DNA of 46,250 bases from Paracoccaceae bacterium. Its GTDB lineage: Bacteria; Pseudomonadota; Alphaproteobacteria; Rhodobacterales; Rhodobacteraceae. Below, piece after piece: positions 42,834 to 46,250 of the stretch. The number at the start of each line of letters is the position of its first letter. Position 1 is the stretch's first letter. The DNA lies in assembly GCA_021648025.1 (NCBI GenBank), contig JAKITO010000027.1, positions 1-46,250 on the forward strand, given 5' to 3'. The notes below the pieces were generated by a model. The model worked only from the letters and a program-made list of their open reading frames with translations, was not told the origin of the DNA and searched no databases. A program made the position numbers and the translations under genes.

Positions 42834-45557
42834 TCATATGCCGCGCAGGACGTTCAGTTCTATTTCGTCAAGTCGGTTGGCGGCACCGGAGCCAACCGGA
42901 ACAGAGAACGGGTTCATCACACATTTTTGCAGCAACGGGTCGTTGAACATCAGCGCCCGGTACCTTCGCACCTCGCTCAAGGCCTGTTCGCGCGCACTCT
43001 TGCGGATTTGTTTATCATCGCTGTCGTTGAATGTTTTGGCCGCCTGTTCAAAGGCATGGTCCTGCATCCGCCCAAGGATCACGCCGAACATCTTTTCGAC
43101 ATCGCCCGAGGCTTTGCCCTCGATCTGCGGGAATTTCTCAAACTCTTCGATGGCTGTGATCAGATCAGAGGCGGACTTGTTTACCTTGATGACTTCCTTG
43201 TCCCACTGAACGCCGATGTCGCCCAGATTGCGCCGGTCGGTCTTTTTGCCGCGCTCGCGCAGGCGGTCGAGAAACTTTTTGACAAATTCCAGCTCGGACA
43301 GGGCCGAGGCACCGGTCACACCGGGTTTGTCGTCTTTCAGCATCTTGCGCGCGGTCTTGATCCGTTCAATCTGCGGATCGGCCTCATCCTTGTAGTCGGC
43401 CAACACGGTTGCCTTGTCGCCAACCTCTTTCGTGACCGCGGCCAGCCATTCTTTGGATATCTCGATGAACTCATCTTTCTTGCGCTGGGCCAGTTCGTCG
43501 GCAGCCTCGGCCCCGGCCAGCTCTTTGACAAGCTGTGTTTGCTGGTCCAACAGGACGGTTGCCTCGTCATATTCTCTTTGCACCACGCCGCGTTCATCGG
43601 CGATATCGCCGCGCGCCTTGTTGGCCGCCGCCAGCGCATCATTGGCCGCCTTCAACTCAGATTCAGGCACGTCCTCGCCTGCGTCAAGGCGCTTTTGAAT
43701 GGCGGCCAAAGCTGCCTGTGCCTTGGCCAGTTCGGCCAGCGCCTTGCCGTCGCGTTGGTTCAGGTCAAGATTGGCATCGCGGTGCTTGGTCGCGGCCGTG
43801 GCTGCCTCCATCAAAAGCTCTTGGTTGGACTTGGACAGCAGCAGGCGGATATTGCCGGCCTCTTTGTCCAGCCCGGTCAGAATCGAGGTCAGCTTGGCGT
43901 CGATTGTATCGTAAAATACCGGGTCGGTCTTGGTCGCGGCCCAGCTTTTGCAAGTTTCGATATCAGCCTGAAAGCTGCCGCGATAATCTTTGGGTGTTTG
44001 CCCGGCATGTTCCAGCATCTGCCGAAACAAAAGGTTGAATTCAACCAGTTGCTGCTCGCGTTTGGCGATCCGCTCCATGATCTCGCGCCGCCGGTCAATC
44101 AGATCCTGATTGCGCTTCACGTCCACGCGCACGGCCTCTAACAATTCCTGCGCGCCCTTGGTGGCGTCAGTCAGGGTTTTCTCTTTGAAGCCGCCTTTGA
44201 ATTCGTCGATCTCGCCGATATGTTTGGCAAAGACATCGGCAATCGGATTGGACTTGCCGATAAGCGCCTTAGCCTCGTTTTTGGCGTCACTCAGCAAGGA
44301 AAGGATCCGCTCGTTCAGCAATTCGATGTTTTCGGCCTCAAGAACCAGATCGGTGGTTTCCTTGATCATCTTCTTCACCGCGTCGATGGCATCTGTATTG
44401 CACCCGCCCAAGCCGTCGAGAGACAGGCGCATCGCTGCGATCTGGGCTTTGATCGGGGCGCTTTGGGTTTTGCCCACATCTTTCTTGCAGTCCTGCCAGC
44501 GCTGTTCCAGGCGCTCCACCTGTGGGCGCAATTTGTCAATCTCGGAGTCGAAGGTTTCCTGGGTTCTGGAAATCGCCGAAGTGGCCGTGTCCCCCAGTGC
44601 TACTGCCTTGCCAAGCAGCGCACTCTGAGCTTTCTCGGCAGTGTCTGCTTCGCTTGCCGAAAGGCCGGACCGGTCGGCAAAAACCAGGTCCAGTTCCTTT
44701 TCGATCGTGTCAGCATCCGTACCGATACCGGCAGCCTCGGGCACGCCCCAGCGGTCAAGCTGTTCAAGTGTCTCGCGCACTTCTTTCAGCGCAACAACCA
44801 CCGCATCGCGCCGACGCATATCGGCCACAAACATGGTAAAGTTGTCGCTCTCGGCATAGTCAGTCATCGATGCTATCAACTCGCCGCGCGCTGTCTCTGC
44901 TTTTTTGACGGCCTCGGCGGCCTCACTTTTTGCGGAGGTTTCAGAGGCCTTATCGCCAGTTTTTGGGATGGCCAGAAGTGTGGCCGAACTGATCTTGGAC
45001 ACCTCGGCGAACTGGCCCATTTCCACCGGATCCCACGACAGGTTTGGTGCTTCTTTGCGAACCTTCCCGCGCAATTCCTCGGCCTTGGCGCCAAATTCGG
45101 CGTTGATCTGCAACAGGTTGGCGCGCGCTTCGCCGACGATGATCTTGATCGCGGCCTCTTGGGTCATGTCACGGCCGCCCTGGGCCTGGCTGCGCATATA
45201 ATTCAGGGCTTGCATCTTCAACGTGACAAGGTCTTCGGCAACCGCGACGATCTGCTTGGTCGCGTCACTCAGGCCCTTGAAACTTCCGGGCTTGATCTTG
45301 GCAATGGCGTCGGAAGTTTTCAGGCGCATGTCGCGGACAAAATCATAGTCTTCTTTGGTCTCTGAAACTGATTGGACCAGATCGACGATCTCGGAACAGG
45401 TGTTCCGGCTGGATTGATAGGTCAGCCAGGCACTTTCCAGCATGGCTTGCTTTTGCGCCTTCTTCTTCTTGTAATTCTTGTCGATGTAACGGGTGATGAA
45501 CGCTTCCTGCTTGGCCGACGCCTTTGGCAGAATTGAATCAGGGATTTGTTCGGGCAT
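42834..45557 (-). CDS. Large coiled-coil protein of unknown function (protein B)
   Basis: I do not recognise this 907-residue protein. It is soluble, with no signal peptide or membrane segment, and almost entirely helical. Clear coiled-coil stretches include about residues 560-680, with ALAELAKAQAALAAIQKRLD and later LKAANDALAAANKARGDI. The N-terminus is basic (YIDKNYKKKKAQKQAM). The C-terminus, FNDPLLQKCVMNPFSVPV then LDEIELNVL, shares a motif with the end of protein C. ATG 45557 (MPEQIPDSIL) has a GGAG site; the open frame continues to 45605, but those Pro-rich codons lack one. The next gene begins 43 bp downstream, so the genes are probably cotranscribed. Confidence 0.8.
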   Translation of the reverse strand: MPEQIPDSILPKASAKQEAFITRYIDKNYKKKKAQKQAMLESAWLTYQSSRNTCSEIVDLVQSVSETKEDYDFVRDMRLKTSDAIAKIKPGSFKGLSDATKQIVAVAEDLVTLKMQALNYMRSQAQGGRDMTQEAAIKIIVGEARANLLQINAEFGAKAEELRGKVRKEAPNLSWDPVEMGQFAEVSKISSATLLAIPKTGDKASETSAKSEAAEAVKKAETARGELIASMTDYAESDNFTMFVADMRRRDAVVVALKEVRETLEQLDRWGVPEAAGIGTDADTIEKELDLVFADRSGLSASEADTAEKAQSALLGKAVALGDTATSAISRTQETFDSEIDKLRPQVERLEQRWQDCKKDVGKTQSAPIKAQIAAMRLSLDGLGGCNTDAIDAVKKMIKETTDLVLEAENIELLNERILSLLSDAKNEAKALIGKSNPIADVFAKHIGEIDEFKGGFKEKTLTDATKGAQELLEAVRVDVKRNQDLIDRRREIMERIAKREQQLVEFNLLFRQMLEHAGQTPKDYRGSFQADIETCKSWAATKTDPVFYDTIDAKLTSILTGLDKEAGNIRLLLSKSNQELLMEAATAATKHRDANLDLNQRDGKALAELAKAQAALAAIQKRLDAGEDVPESELKAANDALAAANKARGDIADERGVVQREYDEATVLLDQQTQLVKELAGAEAADELAQRKKDEFIEISKEWLAAVTKEVGDKATVLADYKDEADPQIERIKTARKMLKDDKPGVTGASALSELEFVKKFLDRLRERGKKTDRRNLGDIGVQWDKEVIKVNKSASDLITAIEEFEKFPQIEGKASGDVEKMFGVILGRMQDHAFEQAAKTFNDSDDKQIRKSAREQALSEVRRYRALMFNDPLLQKCVMNPFSVPVGSGAANRLDEIELNVLRGI

Positions 45558-45617
45558 GACTGTCTCCGGGTCTGTTGGCGGGTGCGGGCCCCGGGGGGGC
45601 CGCAAATCAGATATGGT

Positions 45618-46250
45618 TCAGGCGAGCACCTTGGCGATCTCGCCAAGTGCCTTCTTGGCGGTACTCATGACCGCAACCGAGCCAAAGCCCGAGTTGTTGT
45701 CGACGTCCTCAAAGAACGGATCGTTCAACGCGCGCTGGTACTGGTCAAGAATTTCGGTGGCGGCGGACTTGGCCGTGTTGCGATCATCTCCCTCGGACGC
45801 GTTAACGATATCATCGAGCGCATCGCTCAGCCGGGTGTCCAGCTTTTCGATCTTCGTGGTAAGACGCTCGGTCATCTCGAAATCCTCGTCGTCACCAACG
45901 GCATTCATGATCATTTTCTCGAGTCTGGTTACCTCGGACATCATTGTTTTGCGGGTGTCGTTCCACTTGATCCGGCTGATCGCGAAAGGGCGTACATCGC
46001 TGGGCACTTCCGCCAGATGTGCCGTGTCGCCAGCCGCGCGGCCTGCGTCAAGCATCCCTTGAATTGACGCCAGGCCGCCCAACGCGCCGGTGTAGTCGCC
46101 CGTTTCAGCCTTGGACAGAATGCCTGACCAGTCACGCTTAAGGGTCGAAACATCCTCGACCAGACCTTCGGACATTGCCCGGTTCACCTCCGGTTCAATC
46201 CGACTGAAGGCGGCAATCCAAGCGTCGTATTCGGGACCGGACGGGGCTTC
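45618..46250 (-). CDS. C-terminal part of helical protein of unknown function (protein C), cut by window edge
   Basis: The frame is open to the right edge, so the start lies outside the window. The visible 210 residues begin EAPSGPEYDAWIAAFSRIEPE. A GTG at 46187 is in frame, but nothing marks it as the true start. The part seen is helical and charged (for example MTERLTTKIEKLDTRLSDALDDIV). It ends NDPFFEDVDNNSGFGSVAV then LGEIAKVLA, matching the C-terminal motif of protein B in spacing. It lies 60 bp upstream of protein B on the same strand and is probably the preceding gene of the operon. No function can be assigned. Confidence 0.8.
   Translation of the reverse strand, partial: EAPSGPEYDAWIAAFSRIEPEVNRAMSEGLVEDVSTLKRDWSGILSKAETGDYTGALGGLASIQGMLDAGRAAGDTAHLAEVPSDVRPFAISRIKWNDTRKTMMSEVTRLEKMIMNAVGDDEDFEMTERLTTKIEKLDTRLSDALDDIVNASEGDDRNTAKSAATEILDQYQRALNDPFFEDVDNNSGFGSVAVMSTAKKALGEIAKVLA

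Noticed and set aside
42570..44141. 523-residue plus-strand frame opposite proteins A and B
   Set aside because: Looks hydrophobic, but it runs across the start of A and the end of B, lacks a convincing ribosome site and mirrors helical, Glu/Lys/Ala-rich sequence on the other strand.
44220..45365. 381-residue plus-strand frame opposite protein B
   Set aside because: Repeated FG, LG and FF-rich sequence is the expected complement of Ala/Glu/Lys codons; no family motif or start signal.

Overview
The window looks like chromosomal DNA of a facultatively anaerobic, marine-type alphaproteobacterium, most likely of the Rhodobacterales (Roseobacter/Paracoccus-like). This rests on moderately high GC, the style of the proteins (ETF-ubiquinone oxidoreductase, SoxR, GreA, TamA/TamB, Core-2/I-branching and GT92-like glycosyltransferases, KdsB, CysQ) and a Paracoccus-like narK-narGHJI nitrate respiration operon. 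No tRNA, rRNA, CRISPR array or complete mobile element was seen. Species cannot be named from the sequence alone.

Layout. (1) 1-5.6 kb: a small Excalibur-like membrane protein, an exported hypothetical protein, ETF-QO, a SoxR regulator with a SoxR-box-like divergent promoter facing a glyoxalase/VOC gene, then greA and a membrane protein of unknown function. (2) 6.0-11.2 kb: tamA-tamB, the outer-membrane translocation/assembly pair. A short graveyard of IS66-like and IS3-like transposase fragments follows. (3) 11.6-22.8 kb: a surface polysaccharide region. It holds a two-part sulfotransferase-like protein, a GT14-type glycosyltransferase, two tandem GT92-like paralogues, galE, galU, a GT2 enzyme, kdsB, cysQ and an ABC-2 polysaccharide export permease. 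A sulfated, Kdo-linked capsule is a reasonable inference. (4) 22.8-24.0 kb: an exported glycerophosphodiester phosphodiesterase. (5) 24.1-29.0 kb: a divergent catabolic cluster with 3-hydroxyanthranilate 3,4-dioxygenase, an atypical DapA-family lyase, an aspartate-dehydrogenase-like enzyme, a LysR regulator and an aldehyde dehydrogenase. The combination does not match a pathway I can name. (6) 29.1-39.9 kb: a nitrate respiration operon, narK1-narK2-narG-narH-narJ-narI-parvulin, preceded by a perfect FNR/FnrL box and containing two intercistronic hairpins. (7) 40.0-46.25 kb: on the opposite strand, three consecutive genes for large, soluble, helix-rich proteins of no family I recognise. The most upstream gene is cut by the right edge of the window.

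The parts that work together most clearly are the nar operon and the polysaccharide region. In the nar operon, two transporters bring in nitrate and remove nitrite; NarGHI reduces nitrate at the membrane; NarJ and perhaps the parvulin assist assembly; transcription is probably switched on by an FNR-type regulator without oxygen. In the polysaccharide region, GalU and GalE supply UDP-sugars, KdsB supplies CMP-Kdo, and CysQ could clear the PAP released by the sulfotransferase.

The best candidates for something undescribed are the large helical-protein operon at the right end, where two of the proteins share a C-terminal motif, and the unassigned 3-hydroxyanthranilate-dioxygenase/lyase/aspartate-dehydrogenase cluster.
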